DNA of 64,000 nucleotides, taken from Pseudoalteromonas arctica A 37-1-2 (GTDB taxonomy: Bacteria; Pseudomonadota; Gammaproteobacteria; Enterobacterales; Alteromonadaceae). Below are positions 26,996 to 36,364 of this stretch, piece by piece. Location of the stretch: the NCBI RefSeq assembly GCF_000238395.3, contig NZ_CP011026.1:682001-746000 (forward strand), in the 5' to 3' direction. Within the stretch, counting starts at the first letter, position 1. Every line of letters begins with the position of its first letter. Under the pieces are notes generated by a model, which worked only from the letters and a program-made list of their open reading frames with translations, was not told the origin of the DNA and did not search any database. Position numbers and translations under genes: made by a program.

Positions 26996-28912
26996 GTGAT
27001 TGCTATTATCAAACAGCTGTTTAGTGCAACCGGGCCTTTGGCGTCATCGTTAGATGGATATACGCCTCGCCAACCACAAATTGATATGGCAGTAGCTGTT
27101 GCAGATGCATTAAAAAACAGTTCGCAATTAGTTGTTGAAGCAGGCACGGGCACTGGTAAAACATTTGCATATTTAGCCCCTGCACTTAAATCAAAAGGCC
27201 GAACGATAATATCGACTGGTTCTAAAGCCTTACAAGAACAGTTATACCACCGCGATTTACCTCAATTAGTGAAAGCGCTTGGTGCTTCTAAAAAAACCGC
27301 CTTATTAAAAGGGCGTGCCAATTACTTATGTACCTACCGACTTAATCAGCATGTTGCGCATGTACCTACTGATGACTCCGACGTAATGCACCAACTAGCG
27401 ATGGTGGCTAAGTTTGCCAGTGAAACGCAGTCAGGCGATTTAGCCGATTGTATTGGTATAGAAGATGACGCGAAAGTACTGCCTTATGTAAATTCAACAG
27501 CCGATAATTGCTTAGGTAAAGAGTGTCCAGATTTTCAAAGCTGTTATATACGCAAAGCACGTTTAACTGCGGCCGATGCCGATGTAGTTGTGATTAATCA
27601 CCATTTATTTTTTGCCGACATGGCTGTAAAAGAAAGTGGCTTTGCTGAGCTTATGCCAAAAGCTGACGCGTATATATTTGATGAAGCCCACCAGTTAAGC
27701 GAAATTGCCAGTGATTATTTTGGTGAGAGTATTAGTACTAAAAAGCTGGTGGATTTAATTAATGATTTACGTGCTATTTATAGAGCCGAAATTCCCGATA
27801 TGCTGCAGCTAGGTAAAAGCTTAAATAAGCTTGAAACAAGCGTTGCTGATTTACGATTACAGTTTGGTGTTGATGGCAGTCGAGGCGATTGGCGAGAAAA
27901 GCTAAGTGATAAACAAATATGCGCGGCGCTTCACCGCGTCATTAGTGATTTAGATTTTGTTTATCAAGTACTTAAACTTTGCCTAGATAGAAGCGACAAA
28001 ATTGAGCACCCATTTGAACGTGCACTTGCGTTTAAAGGGCAGTTAGAGCGGGTTTTTGATACAGCCCAAACCGGTTTTAGTTACTGGTATGAAACAACGC
28101 GCCGTTATTTAACTATTAATATAACGCCATTAAATGTATCAGCTAAATTTGCTCAAATGATGCAAGACACGGGCGCAGGCTTTGTATTTACTTCAGCAAC
28201 ACTTTCGGTCGACAACAAACTAGAGCATTTTAATGCAAGCCTTGGTTTAAAACCAAAACAAAGCATGATGGTAGATAGCCCATTTGATTACCCTAATCAG
28301 GCGTTGCTGTGTTTACCGCGTTACTTACCCGAATCACACGCTGATAATATGCCGCATGCGATTGTAAAATTAACACTTGAGCTTATAAAGTCAGCGCAAG
28401 GGCGTTGTTTTGTGTTATTTACGAGCTATCGAATGATGCACTTAGTTGCCGAAGGGCTCACTACACAAATAGACTACCCAGTTTATATGCAGGGGCAAAT
28501 GTCTAAGCGTATTATTTTAGAGAAATTTACCCGCCATGGTAATGCGGTATTACTCGGCACGGCTTCTTTTTGGGAAGGCGTTGATGTACGCGGCAGCACG
28601 TTAAGCTGTGTTATTATAGACAAATTGCCATTTGCAGCCCCTGACGATCCATTGCTTCAAGCTAAAATGCAAGATTGCCAAATGCAGGGAAAAGACCCTT
28701 TTTCACACATACAATTACCGCAGGCTGTTATTGCGCTAAAACAAGGTGTAGGGCGTTTAATTCGAGATAGTAAAGACAAAGGCGTACTTGTAATATGCGA
28801 TAATCGCTTAGTTACACGCCAATATGGCCAAGTATTTTTAAAAAGCTTACCGCCGATGCGCCGCACGCGAAGCTTAGAAGATGCCAATACATTTTTAAAA
28901 CAAATTAATTAG
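26996..28912 (+). CDS. yoaA: XPD/DinG-family ATP-dependent DNA helicase
   Basis: 638 residues, nearly the length of E. coli YoaA. It has Walker A in VVEAGTGTGKTFAYLAPAL and the DEAH box in YIFDEAHQLSE. Four Fe-S cluster cysteines are ANYLC and CLGKECPDFQSC. C-terminal helicase motifs are present: SFWEGVDVRGS and QGVGRLIRDSKDKG. It probably unwinds damaged replication intermediates, as reported for YoaA with the HolC clamp-loader subunit. The start is GTG at 26996; no strong ribosome-binding site is visible. tsaB follows ten bases later. Confidence 0.92.
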   Translation: MIAIIKQLFSATGPLASSLDGYTPRQPQIDMAVAVADALKNSSQLVVEAGTGTGKTFAYLAPALKSKGRTIISTGSKALQEQLYHRDLPQLVKALGASKKTALLKGRANYLCTYRLNQHVAHVPTDDSDVMHQLAMVAKFASETQSGDLADCIGIEDDAKVLPYVNSTADNCLGKECPDFQSCYIRKARLTAADADVVVINHHLFFADMAVKESGFAELMPKADAYIFDEAHQLSEIASDYFGESISTKKLVDLINDLRAIYRAEIPDMLQLGKSLNKLETSVADLRLQFGVDGSRGDWREKLSDKQICAALHRVISDLDFVYQVLKLCLDRSDKIEHPFERALAFKGQLERVFDTAQTGFSYWYETTRRYLTINITPLNVSAKFAQMMQDTGAGFVFTSATLSVDNKLEHFNASLGLKPKQSMMVDSPFDYPNQALLCLPRYLPESHADNMPHAIVKLTLELIKSAQGRCFVLFTSYRMMHLVAEGLTTQIDYPVYMQGQMSKRIILEKFTRHGNAVLLGTASFWEGVDVRGSTLSCVIIDKLPFAAPDDPLLQAKMQDCQMQGKDPFSHIQLPQAVIALKQGVGRLIRDSKDKGVLVICDNRLVTRQYGQVFLKSLPPMRRTRSLEDANTFLKQIN

Positions 28913-28921
28913 AGTAATAAA

Positions 28922-29623
28922 ATGATCAAAAGTAATATTCTTGCCCTTGATGCTTCAACTGAAGCACTTTCAATTGTTTTACATTTTCAGGGCCAAACGT
29001 TTCATCATTTTGAAGAGTGTCCGCAGCAGCACAGCCAAAAAATACTTCCACTTGTGGATGAACTGTTAACTAAAGCAAACTGTAAATTAAAAGACTTAGA
29101 TGTCATTGGTTTTGGGCAAGGCCCGGGTAGTTTTACTGGTGTGCGTATTAGTGTAGCAATAGCACAAGGTTTAGCGTATTCAACTAATTTGCCGCTTGTA
29201 GGTGTGTCTACTTTGGCTATTATGGCGCAACAAGCGTTTGAACAAAACGGTAGTCTTAGTGTTTATCCAAGCATAGATGCACGCATGGGTGAGATATACT
29301 TTGCACATTACCAAGCGCAAAATAATCTAATGCTTTTAGTTAACCAAGAGTGCGTTATAAAACCTGGTTTACTAAACAATGACTATATAGCGACCAGTGA
29401 GCCATCTGTAGCGGTAGGCACGGGCTTTAAAACCTATCCTGATGCGCTTAATGACTTTGAAAACGTGACAATTAATACTGATATTACATTGCCTGATGCG
29501 CGTTATATGTTAGCGCATGTTGAAGCCGCGTTTTTAGCGGGTGACGTTGTAAAAGCGAGTGACGCTCAACCTAAATATGTGCGCGATACGGTAACGTGGA
29601 AAAAGCTACCAGGACGTGAGTAA
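28922..29623 (+). CDS. tsaB: tRNA t6A biosynthesis protein TsaB
   Basis: 233 residues of the ASKHA fold. ILALDASTEALSIVL is the N-terminal phosphate-loop-like segment, and GFGQGPGSFTGVRISVAIAQGLA is the TsaB signature. It forms a complex with TsaD and TsaE that adds threonylcarbamoyl to A37 of ANN-decoding tRNAs. The tandem with yoaA is a familiar gammaproteobacterial arrangement. Confidence 0.95.
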   Translation: MIKSNILALDASTEALSIVLHFQGQTFHHFEECPQQHSQKILPLVDELLTKANCKLKDLDVIGFGQGPGSFTGVRISVAIAQGLAYSTNLPLVGVSTLAIMAQQAFEQNGSLSVYPSIDARMGEIYFAHYQAQNNLMLLVNQECVIKPGLLNNDYIATSEPSVAVGTGFKTYPDALNDFENVTINTDITLPDARYMLAHVEAAFLAGDVVKASDAQPKYVRDTVTWKKLPGRE

Positions 29624-29691
29624 TCATATTATTTGCAAATTGGTTGTTTTTAAATCATAATTTTATGCAATATTAAGGTTGGAGACGCGTA

Positions 29692-30021
29692 ATGACGCTG
29701 CCTATTGGTTCAGGTTTTTTTACCGGAGATATTCCGGGTAGGGTTAGCCCTACTAAAGTTGTTACTAATAAACCACAGAGTTTATTAGACCAGCCGGCTG
29801 CTCAAAAAACGAATACCGATTATGTAAAAAGCAGTGTCGAGGGCGTCGAACTGGCTAATCAACTGTTTAAAAGCAGTGCTAAAAGCAATGAATACAGCCA
29901 AACAATTTACGACCAACCGACAGCTCAAGTAAGTAAAGCGATTTCTACTTATACTGAATTTGCCAATTTAGAACGCAGAGCCGAAGTACAAAATTTAATA
30001 GGCGTTGATATATACGCTTAA
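29692..30021 (+). CDS. Conserved-looking hypothetical protein (109 aa)
   Basis: 109 residues, ATG preceded by GGAG. It is polar and low in hydrophobics, with Gly/Pro turns at the N terminus (LPIGSGFFTGDIPGRVSPTK). Two similar short motifs are spaced about 60 residues apart (SLLDQPAAQ and TIYDQPTAQ), then comes a predicted C-terminal helix (EFANLERRAEVQNLIGVDIYA). No signal peptide or membrane helix. The family is not recognised. The clean ribosome-binding site and terminator support expression. Confidence 0.65.
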   Translation: MTLPIGSGFFTGDIPGRVSPTKVVTNKPQSLLDQPAAQKTNTDYVKSSVEGVELANQLFKSSAKSNEYSQTIYDQPTAQVSKAISTYTEFANLERRAEVQNLIGVDIYA

Positions 30022-30065
30022 AGCTCATTCAAACGTTTTAGATAAATACAGCGATAAAATTCAAT

Positions 30066-30095
30066 AAAAAGCCCGAACATGTGTTCGGGCTTTTT
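30066..30095 (+). terminator. Rho-independent terminator
   Basis: A 14-bp near-perfect stem (AAAAAGCCCGAACA / TGTTCGGGCTTTTT) ends in a T run. It would work in both directions. Confidence 0.9.
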
Positions 30096-30118
30096 GTGTT
30101 AAAAACGAGGTGAAATTA

Positions 30119-30278
30119 TACCAATTCGCTTAATTAAGTGATCTATTTTGAGGGAAGAAAATCGTGTCGATAACAAGGCAAAAATTTCGTTATTTAGTTG
30201 TTCTATATCAGAAAATTTTAACGTAGTTAACGTCAGATTTAACCCCTCAAATTGATTAAGTATTATTGCGGATTGGTA
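30119..30278 (+). repeat. 160-bp inverted-repeat-ended element, copy 1
   Basis: The ends are TACCAAT and ATTGGTA, with TTA on both flanks (30116-30118 and 30279-30281). The conserved ends are ATTCGCTTAATTAAGTGATC on one side and GATTAAGTATTATTGCGGAT on the other; the centre is more variable. It is the same length as copy 2 at 35817-35976 and in the opposite orientation. It encodes nothing and looks like a MITE-like or dispersed palindromic repeat. Its right flank is the alkaline phosphatase stop codon. Confidence 0.85.
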
Positions 30279-31568
30279 TTACTGTTCAATAAAGCCAATT
30301 AGCTTATCGGCAATATCAGTATTATTTTGTGAGCCAATAAATTGCTCACTGCCTTTGCCATAGGCAAATACTTGAACGTCTACAGCGGTGTGTCCGCCGG
30401 TTGTCCAGCCAGTAAAGCTCGCATCACTAATAATACTTTTAACAGCTAAATTAAGCGCTTTTTCGCCCATTTTTTTAGCTTGCTCAAGTTTGATTTGGTT
30501 TTCAGTTGTAAATTCAATATTGGTGTTAGCAGTCCATACTGGTTTTAAGTCTTTAGACTCCATAAGTTTGTCTGTTAACTTACTAGCAGTTGCCTTAACA
30601 CCCTTAATTACGTCTGTTTCCCATTTAAATTGGCCGTGCGAACCAATAGTTAAACCGCCCGTTGAGTGATCGGCTGTAACTACAAGTATCGTGTCTTTAT
30701 TTTTATCAACGTACGCTTTTGCTTTTTCGATTGATTTAGCAAAGTCGTCCATTTCAGCCATCGCACAGGCTATATCGTTAGAGTGACCACACCAATCAAT
30801 TTGGCTTCCCTCAATCATCACAAAAAAGCCTTCTTCGTTCTGGTTATCTAGTAAACCAAGCGCTTTAGATGTTAACTGAGTAAGGCGAGTTGGGTTCATA
30901 TCAAGTGCAAATGGCAGGCCTTTGCTTGCATACAAACCAATGGCAGGTATTTGTGTGATTTGGCCCAGATTATTAATATCGTCACCGTATTGATAACCTG
31001 CCGCTTTAAATTCTTCAACTAAATTACGGTCATCTCGAATAAAATATTTAGTACCGCCACCTAGCATTAAATCAACGGGTAATTTACCAGCAATCTTATT
31101 ATCAATATAATCGTTAGCAATATCATCGTAGTTGTAACGAGATTCATTGTGAGCTGTAAAGCTAGCAGGTGTTGCATGGTTTATTTGTGACGTTACAACA
31201 AGCGCTGTTGTCATACCACGCTCTTTTGCTATTTCAAGCATAGTTTTAACTGGTTTCTTGTCTGTATCTACAGCAACTGCGCCATTATAACTTTTATGAC
31301 CGCTACTAAGCGCTGTAGCACCCGCAGCACTGTCTGTTACATAAGTATGGTCGTCAGGGTAGGTATGAGCCATGCCTTTTAAAATAGTGTCAAAAACCGT
31401 GCCTTCTACTTCTTTTGTTGCAGGGTCATCTTTAAAATAGCGATAAGCCGTGGTGTAAGCCGGACCCATGCCGTCACCAATCATATAAATTACATTTTTA
31501 GGTGCTGATTCTGCGTAAGCACCAGAAGCGGTGCATAAAAGTGCCAATAAGCTGATCTGTTTTTTCAT
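30279..31568 (-). CDS. phoA: Alkaline phosphatase
   Basis: 429 residues with a signal peptide (MKKQISLLALLCTASGAYA). KNVIYMIGDGMGPAYT holds metal ligands; VTDSAAGATALSSGHKSYNGA holds the catalytic Ser; LVVTADHSTGGLTIGSHG and TGWTTGGHTAVDVQVFAYG hold the late His/Asp metal ligands. It hydrolyses phosphomonoesters in the periplasm to release phosphate. The leader has two copies of TGTACCTTAT (31572-31581 and 31585-31594) that include the ribosome-binding site. No convincing Pho box was found upstream. The stop codon is the flanking TTA of the 160-bp repeat. Confidence 0.92.
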   Translation of the reverse strand: MKKQISLLALLCTASGAYAESAPKNVIYMIGDGMGPAYTTAYRYFKDDPATKEVEGTVFDTILKGMAHTYPDDHTYVTDSAAGATALSSGHKSYNGAVAVDTDKKPVKTMLEIAKERGMTTALVVTSQINHATPASFTAHNESRYNYDDIANDYIDNKIAGKLPVDLMLGGGTKYFIRDDRNLVEEFKAAGYQYGDDINNLGQITQIPAIGLYASKGLPFALDMNPTRLTQLTSKALGLLDNQNEEGFFVMIEGSQIDWCGHSNDIACAMAEMDDFAKSIEKAKAYVDKNKDTILVVTADHSTGGLTIGSHGQFKWETDVIKGVKATASKLTDKLMESKDLKPVWTANTNIEFTTENQIKLEQAKKMGEKALNLAVKSIISDASFTGWTTGGHTAVDVQVFAYGKGSEQFIGSQNNTDIADKLIGFIEQ

Positions 31569-31983
31569 GGTTGTACCTTATGAGTGTACCTTATTTAATA
31601 GCCGCTGATATTGTATACAGATAGGATGATAAATAAATGAATATCTGAGATATTTATAATTTATACTTTGATTTTATATACATAGAATTGTAGTTAACGC
31701 TGTTAGTTCTATTTATTTAAATTATACTAGTTATAAGCTATCTATATATGGTGCTCTCACCTTTTATTTGTTTAAAAGGTACTCAAAATTAATATGTTAA
31801 AAAAACTTTGCTTATTACTCCATTTTTAAGTTATTGAAAATATTGAGTTTGGTTTTCTACTCAGTGCTATATTTGATACCAGGAAGATAATTAAATCGTG
31901 AATTTGGCACCATTTTCTAAGTTAGTGGTCTGACAACTTGTATGCTATAAATAATGATGCTCTAAATTAATAAAGGACTTACC
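31569..31983. other. Intergenic region between phoA and the hydrolase gene
   Basis: About 415 bp of very AT-rich DNA holding two divergent promoters. The only feature noted is the 10-bp direct repeat next to phoA. Weak ATGATAA/ATGAATA elements 11 bp apart (31626 and 31637) faintly resemble PhoB half-sites, but I would not call them. Confidence 0.5.
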
Positions 31984-32835
31984 GTGCAGCCATTTAATAT
32001 TGAAACCAATAATTTAAATATTCATGGCTTAAAAGTAGGTTTAGGGAACGAAATAGTAATAGCGTTGCATGGGTGGTTAGACAACTGCCATAGCTTTATG
32101 CCAATGTTAAACAACGTTAACCCAGAGCACACTTGGTACTGCATTGACTTTGTTGGGCACGGTTTATCGTCTTGGCGAAGTGATGACGCACACTATTATT
32201 TTATTGATTATATTGATGATGTGTACCAACTTATAAATGCGCTTGGTGTTAAAAAAATACATTTAGTAGGTCATTCAATGGGGGCTATGGTTGCAGGTCT
32301 TTTTGCTAGCTGCTTTAGCGATTATGTAAAGTCTGTTACCTTTATTGAGGGAATTGGTTGTGTTACAACCCCGAGTGAAGGTGTGTGTGAACAGTTAAAA
32401 AGTGCAGTACTAAATAGAGCGCGTTTAAAAAATAAAAAGTCGAGAATTTATAAATCGAAAGAACTTATTTATGAAGCACGCGCTCAAACAACCGATTTAA
32501 ATAGCGAGCTTATTACGCTATTAATGCAGCGAAATATAAAACAGGTTCTAGATGGTTTTGCGCTAACAACAGATCCAAAGCTCAAAAATCACTCAGGTTT
32601 TAGGTTTGATGAGGCGCAATGTATTGGTGCAATAAAAGATTTAATTGCACCATGTCAATTAATTTTAGGTAACGAAGGTTATTCGTTTGTAAAACAAAAT
32701 TTGGCAAAGTATATTAGTTATTACAATAGCTTGAAGGTCATTAATGTAGATGGTGGGCATCATTGCCACATGCAAAGCAGTGAACACTGTTTTGAGCATA
32801 TTCAAGACTTTATGCTGCAAAATGGTGCATGTTAA
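31984..32835 (+). CDS. Alpha/beta hydrolase
   Basis: 283 residues. GTG start preceded by AAAGGA. ALHGWLDNCHSFMPML is the oxyanion-hole region, LVGHSMGAMVAGLFA the nucleophile elbow with Ser, and DGGHHCHMQ the C-terminal catalytic His. The substrate is not readable; close family members include esterases and epoxide-type hydrolases. It lies upstream of fadD in the same direction, with about 115 bp between, so a lipid-related role is possible. Confidence 0.85.
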   Translation: MQPFNIETNNLNIHGLKVGLGNEIVIALHGWLDNCHSFMPMLNNVNPEHTWYCIDFVGHGLSSWRSDDAHYYFIDYIDDVYQLINALGVKKIHLVGHSMGAMVAGLFASCFSDYVKSVTFIEGIGCVTTPSEGVCEQLKSAVLNRARLKNKKSRIYKSKELIYEARAQTTDLNSELITLLMQRNIKQVLDGFALTTDPKLKNHSGFRFDEAQCIGAIKDLIAPCQLILGNEGYSFVKQNLAKYISYYNSLKVINVDGGHHCHMQSSEHCFEHIQDFMLQNGAC

Positions 32836-32950
32836 TTGTAAGTTTGTGTTAAATGTGGGATTATTCCTGCATTAGAGTATTTGCTCAATTGTTAAAGCGC
32901 CTTACTTAGATTAAGGTTAATAAAAATATAATTATAAACAGGGGCTAAGA

Positions 32951-34603
32951 GTGGAAAAAATCTGGCTTAAGCGCTACCCAGAGGGTATGCCTGAAACAAT
33001 CGATCCTGAGCATTACAACTCGTTACTCGAAGTGTTCGAAAAAAGTTTTAGTGACTACACCGATTTACCTGCATTTACGAATATGGGTAAAACGATGTCT
33101 TACGATGAAATAGACACAGCAACAAAAAAAGTTGCTTCCTATATTCAAAATGATTTGGGTCTTAAAAAAGGCGACAAAGTTGCCGTAATGATGCCTAATT
33201 TACTACAAACACCAGTCACAATTTTAGGTGTTTTGCGTGCAGGTTGTGTGGTTGTAAATGTTAACCCACTTTACACAGTACGTGAATTAGAGCATCAGCT
33301 AAAAGACTCTGACACTACGGCTATTTTCATCCTAGCAAACTTTGCTGACACACTTGAAAAGTCACTTGCTCATACTGATGTTAAGCATATTGTGGTTACG
33401 CAAGTAGGCGATATGGTTGGCGGGCTTAAAAAGCATGTAGTTAACTTTGTTGTGAAGCACATTAAAAAAATGGTGCCAAAGTTCAACTTGCCTAACACAA
33501 TTAAATTTTCAGACGTTTTAGCTGCAGATGAAGCTAAATATACGCGCCCTGAAATGAGCTTGTCTGATCTTGCATTTTTACAGTACACCGGCGGCACAAC
33601 AGGTGTATCTAAAGGGGCAATGCTGAGCCATGGCAACATGGTTGGTAACCTTGAACAAGTTTCAGGTTGTTTAGACAAAGTGTTAAACCGTGGTGAAGAA
33701 GTGGTTGTGACTGCTTTACCGCTTTATCATATATTTGCCTTAACAGCTAACTGCCTAACATTTATGAAGTACGGTGGTTTAAATATATTAATTACAAACC
33801 CACGAGATATGCCTGGGTTTGTTAAAGAGCTGGGTCAACACAATTTCACAGCTATTACCGGTGTTAATACATTATTTAATGGTTTATTAAACACACCAGG
33901 TTTTGCTGAACTTGATTTTAGTCATTTAAAAATGTCATTAGGCGGCGGTATGGCCGTTCAACGTCCTGTTGCTGAAAAATGGCAAAAAGTGACTGGCTCA
34001 AAATTAATGGAAGGTTATGGCCTTACAGAATGTTCTCCTTTAGTTACTATTAGTCCTTTTGATTTGAAAGCATATAATGGCTCTATTGGTTTACCTGCGC
34101 CTAACACTGATATTAAATTGGTTTTAGATAACGGCGAAGAAGCTGCTAAAGGTGAACCTGGCGAGCTTTGTGTTAAAGGCCCGCAAGTAATGGTTGGCTA
34201 TTACAAACGACCAGATGCAACCGCTGAATGTTTAAAAGATGGCTGGTTTGCTACAGGTGATATTGCGACTTATGATGACGAAGGTTTCTTCTTTATTGTA
34301 GATCGTAAAAAAGACATGATCATCGTATCTGGCTTTAATGTTTTCCCTAATGAGATTGAAGAAGTAGTGGCTATGCACGAAGGTGTGCTTGAAGTAGCTG
34401 CTATCGGTATTCCTCACGATGTAAGTGGTGAACAAGTTAAAGTTTTTGTTGTGAAAAAAGACCCTTCTTTAACTGAAAAAGATATAATAAGTCACTGTCG
34501 TGATAATTTAACTAATTACAAGGTCCCCAAGCTGGTAGAGTTTAGGGATGAGTTACCTAAAACTAACGTAGGTAAGATACTCCGAAGAGCCTTGAAAGAT
34601 TAG
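32951..34603 (+). CDS. fadD: Long-chain acyl-CoA synthetase
   Basis: 550 residues of the AMP-forming adenylate family. [18 protein letters not shown] is the phosphate-binding loop, [12 protein letters not shown] the adenine motif, [40 protein letters not shown] the hinge region, and [13 protein letters not shown] ends with the catalytic Lys. It activates imported fatty acids to acyl-CoA at the inner membrane. GTG at 32951 follows AGGGGC. Confidence 0.94.
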   Translation: MEKIWLKRYPEGMPETIDPEHYNSLLEVFEKSFSDYTDLPAFTNMGKTMSYDEIDTATKKVASYIQNDLGLKKGDKVAVMMPNLLQTPVTILGVLRAGCVVVNVNPLYTVRELEHQLKDSDTTAIFILANFADTLEKSLAHTDVKHIVVTQVGDMVGGLKKHVVNFVVKHIKKMVPKFNLPNTIKFSDVLAADEAKYTRPEMSLSDLAFLQYTGGTTGVSKGAMLSHGNMVGNLEQVSGCLDKVLNRGEEVVVTALPLYHIFALTANCLTFMKYGGLNILITNPRDMPGFVKELGQHNFTAITGVNTLFNGLLNTPGFAELDFSHLKMSLGGGMAVQRPVAEKWQKVTGSKLMEGYGLTECSPLVTISPFDLKAYNGSIGLPAPNTDIKLVLDNGEEAAKGEPGELCVKGPQVMVGYYKRPDATAECLKDGWFATGDIATYDDEGFFFIVDRKKDMIIVSGFNVFPNEIEEVVAMHEGVLEVAAIGIPHDVSGEQVKVFVVKKDPSLTEKDIISHCRDNLTNYKVPKLVEFRDELPKTNVGKILRRALKD

Positions 34604-34611
34604 CAACCTAT

Positions 34612-34639
34612 AAAAAAGCCGACATATGTCGGCTTTTTT
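34612..34639 (+). terminator. Terminator between fadD and rnd
   Basis: A nearly perfect palindrome (AAAAAAGCCGACAT with its complement) ends in a run of T, immediately before the rnd ribosome-binding site. Confidence 0.9.
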
Positions 34640-34654
34640 ATTGTAGGAGATTAA

Positions 34655-35785
34655 GTGCAATACCAATTGATCGAAACCCAAAATCAACTGAACACTTTTG
34701 TTGAACAAATAAAAAATAAACCTATTTTAGCTATTGATACTGAGTTTATGCGTCGTCGTACTTTGTATCCAGAAGTTGCACTTATCCAAGTTTTTGATGG
34801 TGAGCATTTAGCGCTTATTGACCCATTAGCGGAACTTTCACTATTTGATTTTTGGGAAATACTTAAAGATCCTGCAGTTTTAAAAGTACTGCATTCTCCT
34901 TCAGAAGATATTGAAGTTTTTCAAAAGTACGCAGGCTTTGTCCCAGCCCCATTATTTGATACACAATTTGCGTTGCAGCTACTCGGTGAAGGTAACTGTA
35001 TGGGTTTTGCTCTTATGGTAAAAGAGCTGCAAGGTATTGAAATAGATAAAAGCGAGTCACGCACTAACTGGCTGCAACGCCCGTTAACTAAAAAACAATT
35101 AGACTACGCGGCTGCTGATACTTTTTACTTATTACCGTGTTTTGAGCTGATTATCGATCGTATTAATGCCGCTGGCTTCTTTGACATTGTAATAAACGAA
35201 AGTGAATTGATTGCCAAAAAACGTGCATTTCAAACACCTGACGAACTTTTATATAAAGATATTAAAAATGCATGGCAACTTAAACCGCACGAACTGGCGG
35301 TGTTAAAAGAGCTTGCTGTATGGCGAAGAAATAAAGCTATCAAGAAAAATTTGGCGCTTAATTTTGTGTTAAAAGAACATAACATGACTGAAATTGCCAA
35401 ACGTGGTCCTTCAAGTTTAAATGCTCTACGTCAAATTCCAGGTGTTGAAGCTATTGAAGTTAATCGCTCTGGTGTCGATATAATAAAGTGTATTGAAGTT
35501 GCCAAAGAAGTTCCAGATGCTCAGCACCCTGATGTACTTAAGCGCTTAATTGATTTTCCTACTTATAAAAAAGTAGCAAAAGATATAAAACAAAAAATCA
35601 CTAAAGTAGCTAAAGAGCACAATATACCAGAAGATGTTATGGCCTCTAAAAAGCAAGTCAATCAACTGATTAGTTGGAATTGGAAGTTAACTAATGAGCA
35701 AAAACAGAGTCATATAAAGCCTGATTTATTGAGCTCTTGGCGATACACCTACGTTAAAGACGCTTTAAAAGAATGGGATACTTAA
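34655..35785 (+). CDS. rnd: Ribonuclease D
   Basis: 376 residues, as in E. coli. The DEDDy exonuclease residues are seen in LAIDTEFMRRRT, LHSPSEDIEVFQ and LDYAAADTFYLLP. HRDC-type helical domains follow (LAVWRRNKAIKKNLALNFVLKE). It trims tRNA and other RNA 3' ends. GTG at 34655 follows TAGGAGA with good spacing. Its position after fadD is common in gammaproteobacteria. Confidence 0.94.
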   Translation: MQYQLIETQNQLNTFVEQIKNKPILAIDTEFMRRRTLYPEVALIQVFDGEHLALIDPLAELSLFDFWEILKDPAVLKVLHSPSEDIEVFQKYAGFVPAPLFDTQFALQLLGEGNCMGFALMVKELQGIEIDKSESRTNWLQRPLTKKQLDYAAADTFYLLPCFELIIDRINAAGFFDIVINESELIAKKRAFQTPDELLYKDIKNAWQLKPHELAVLKELAVWRRNKAIKKNLALNFVLKEHNMTEIAKRGPSSLNALRQIPGVEAIEVNRSGVDIIKCIEVAKEVPDAQHPDVLKRLIDFPTYKKVAKDIKQKITKVAKEHNIPEDVMASKKQVNQLISWNWKLTNEQKQSHIKPDLLSSWRYTYVKDALKEWDT

Positions 35786-35816
35786 GACTAGATATTTTTT
35801 TACTGTGTAATACTTA

Positions 35817-35976
35817 TACCAATCCGCAATAATACTTAATCATTTTGCGGCGCTAAACGTGTCGTTACCTGTGTTAAAAAAATCTCATTTAGAACAACTA
35901 AATAGCGATTTTTTTGCCTAGCTATCAACACGTTTTTCCATCCTCAAAATTGATCACTTAATTAAGCGAATTGGTA
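35817..35976 (-). repeat. 160-bp inverted-repeat-ended element, copy 2
   Basis: Exactly 160 bp between TACCAAT and ATTGGTA, flanked by TTA on each side (35814-35816 and 35977-35979). Read on the minus strand it aligns over its full length with copy 1; the outer 25-30 bp are almost identical and the centre has diverged. It lies between the convergent rnd and minE genes in an otherwise empty 314-bp gap. Confidence 0.85.
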
Positions 35977-36071
35977 TTATCTATAATTTTTGCGTTACAT
36001 AGTGAAAAAGTTTTAGTTGAACGAAGGGGATTAAAACGTAGATATTTAGAAAGTTATTGCGAAAATAAAGA

Positions 36072-36090
36072 GGGCGCTTATAAAGCGCCC
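36072..36090 (-). terminator. Terminator of the min operon
   Basis: GGGCGCTT and AAGCGCCC form an 8-bp stem with a 3-base loop. On the minus strand it is followed by TCTTTATTTT, about 10 bp after the minE stop. Confidence 0.75.
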
Positions 36091-36099
36091 TTTCTTCAA

Positions 36100-36363
36100 T
36101 TACTTCTTTTCTTCATCAGGTAGTGTAACGTTTAGCTCAAGTACGGCTAAATCGTCTTCGTTCTGATCAAACTGAACCTGAACTGCATCGGTACTTACGT
36201 TCACGTATTTACGGATCACATCTAAAATGTCTTGTTTTAATTGTGGTAAGTAATCCGGCGTTCCTCGTTGAGAACGCTCGTGCGCGACAATGATCTGCAA
36301 TCGCTCTTTTGCTAGTGACGCACTGTTTTTCTTTTCTGAGCGGAAGTAGTCAAGTAAAGACAC
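36100..36363 (-). CDS. minE: Cell division topological specificity factor
   Basis: 87 residues starting [33 protein letters not shown], the MinE N-terminal membrane/MinD-binding segment. The C-terminal dimerisation domain follows. GTG at 36363 is preferred because GGAGG lies six bases upstream and the protein then has the usual length. It stimulates MinD ATPase and drives pole-to-pole oscillation. It overlaps the minD stop. Confidence 0.95.
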   Translation of the reverse strand: MSLLDYFRSEKKNSASLAKERLQIIVAHERSQRGTPDYLPQLKQDILDVIRKYVNVSTDAVQVQFDQNEDDLAVLELNVTLPDEEKK

Positions 36364-36364
36364 G

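Noticed and set aside
30279..31700. PhoB box before phoA
   Set aside because: Only weak, partly matching elements (31626, 31637) are present, with none of the clear TGTCAT cores seen near 54552 and 59975.
34655..34672. ATACCAATTG at the rnd start as a third copy of the 160-bp repeat
   Set aside because: Only the first eight bases match the repeat end; the rest is conserved rnd coding sequence.
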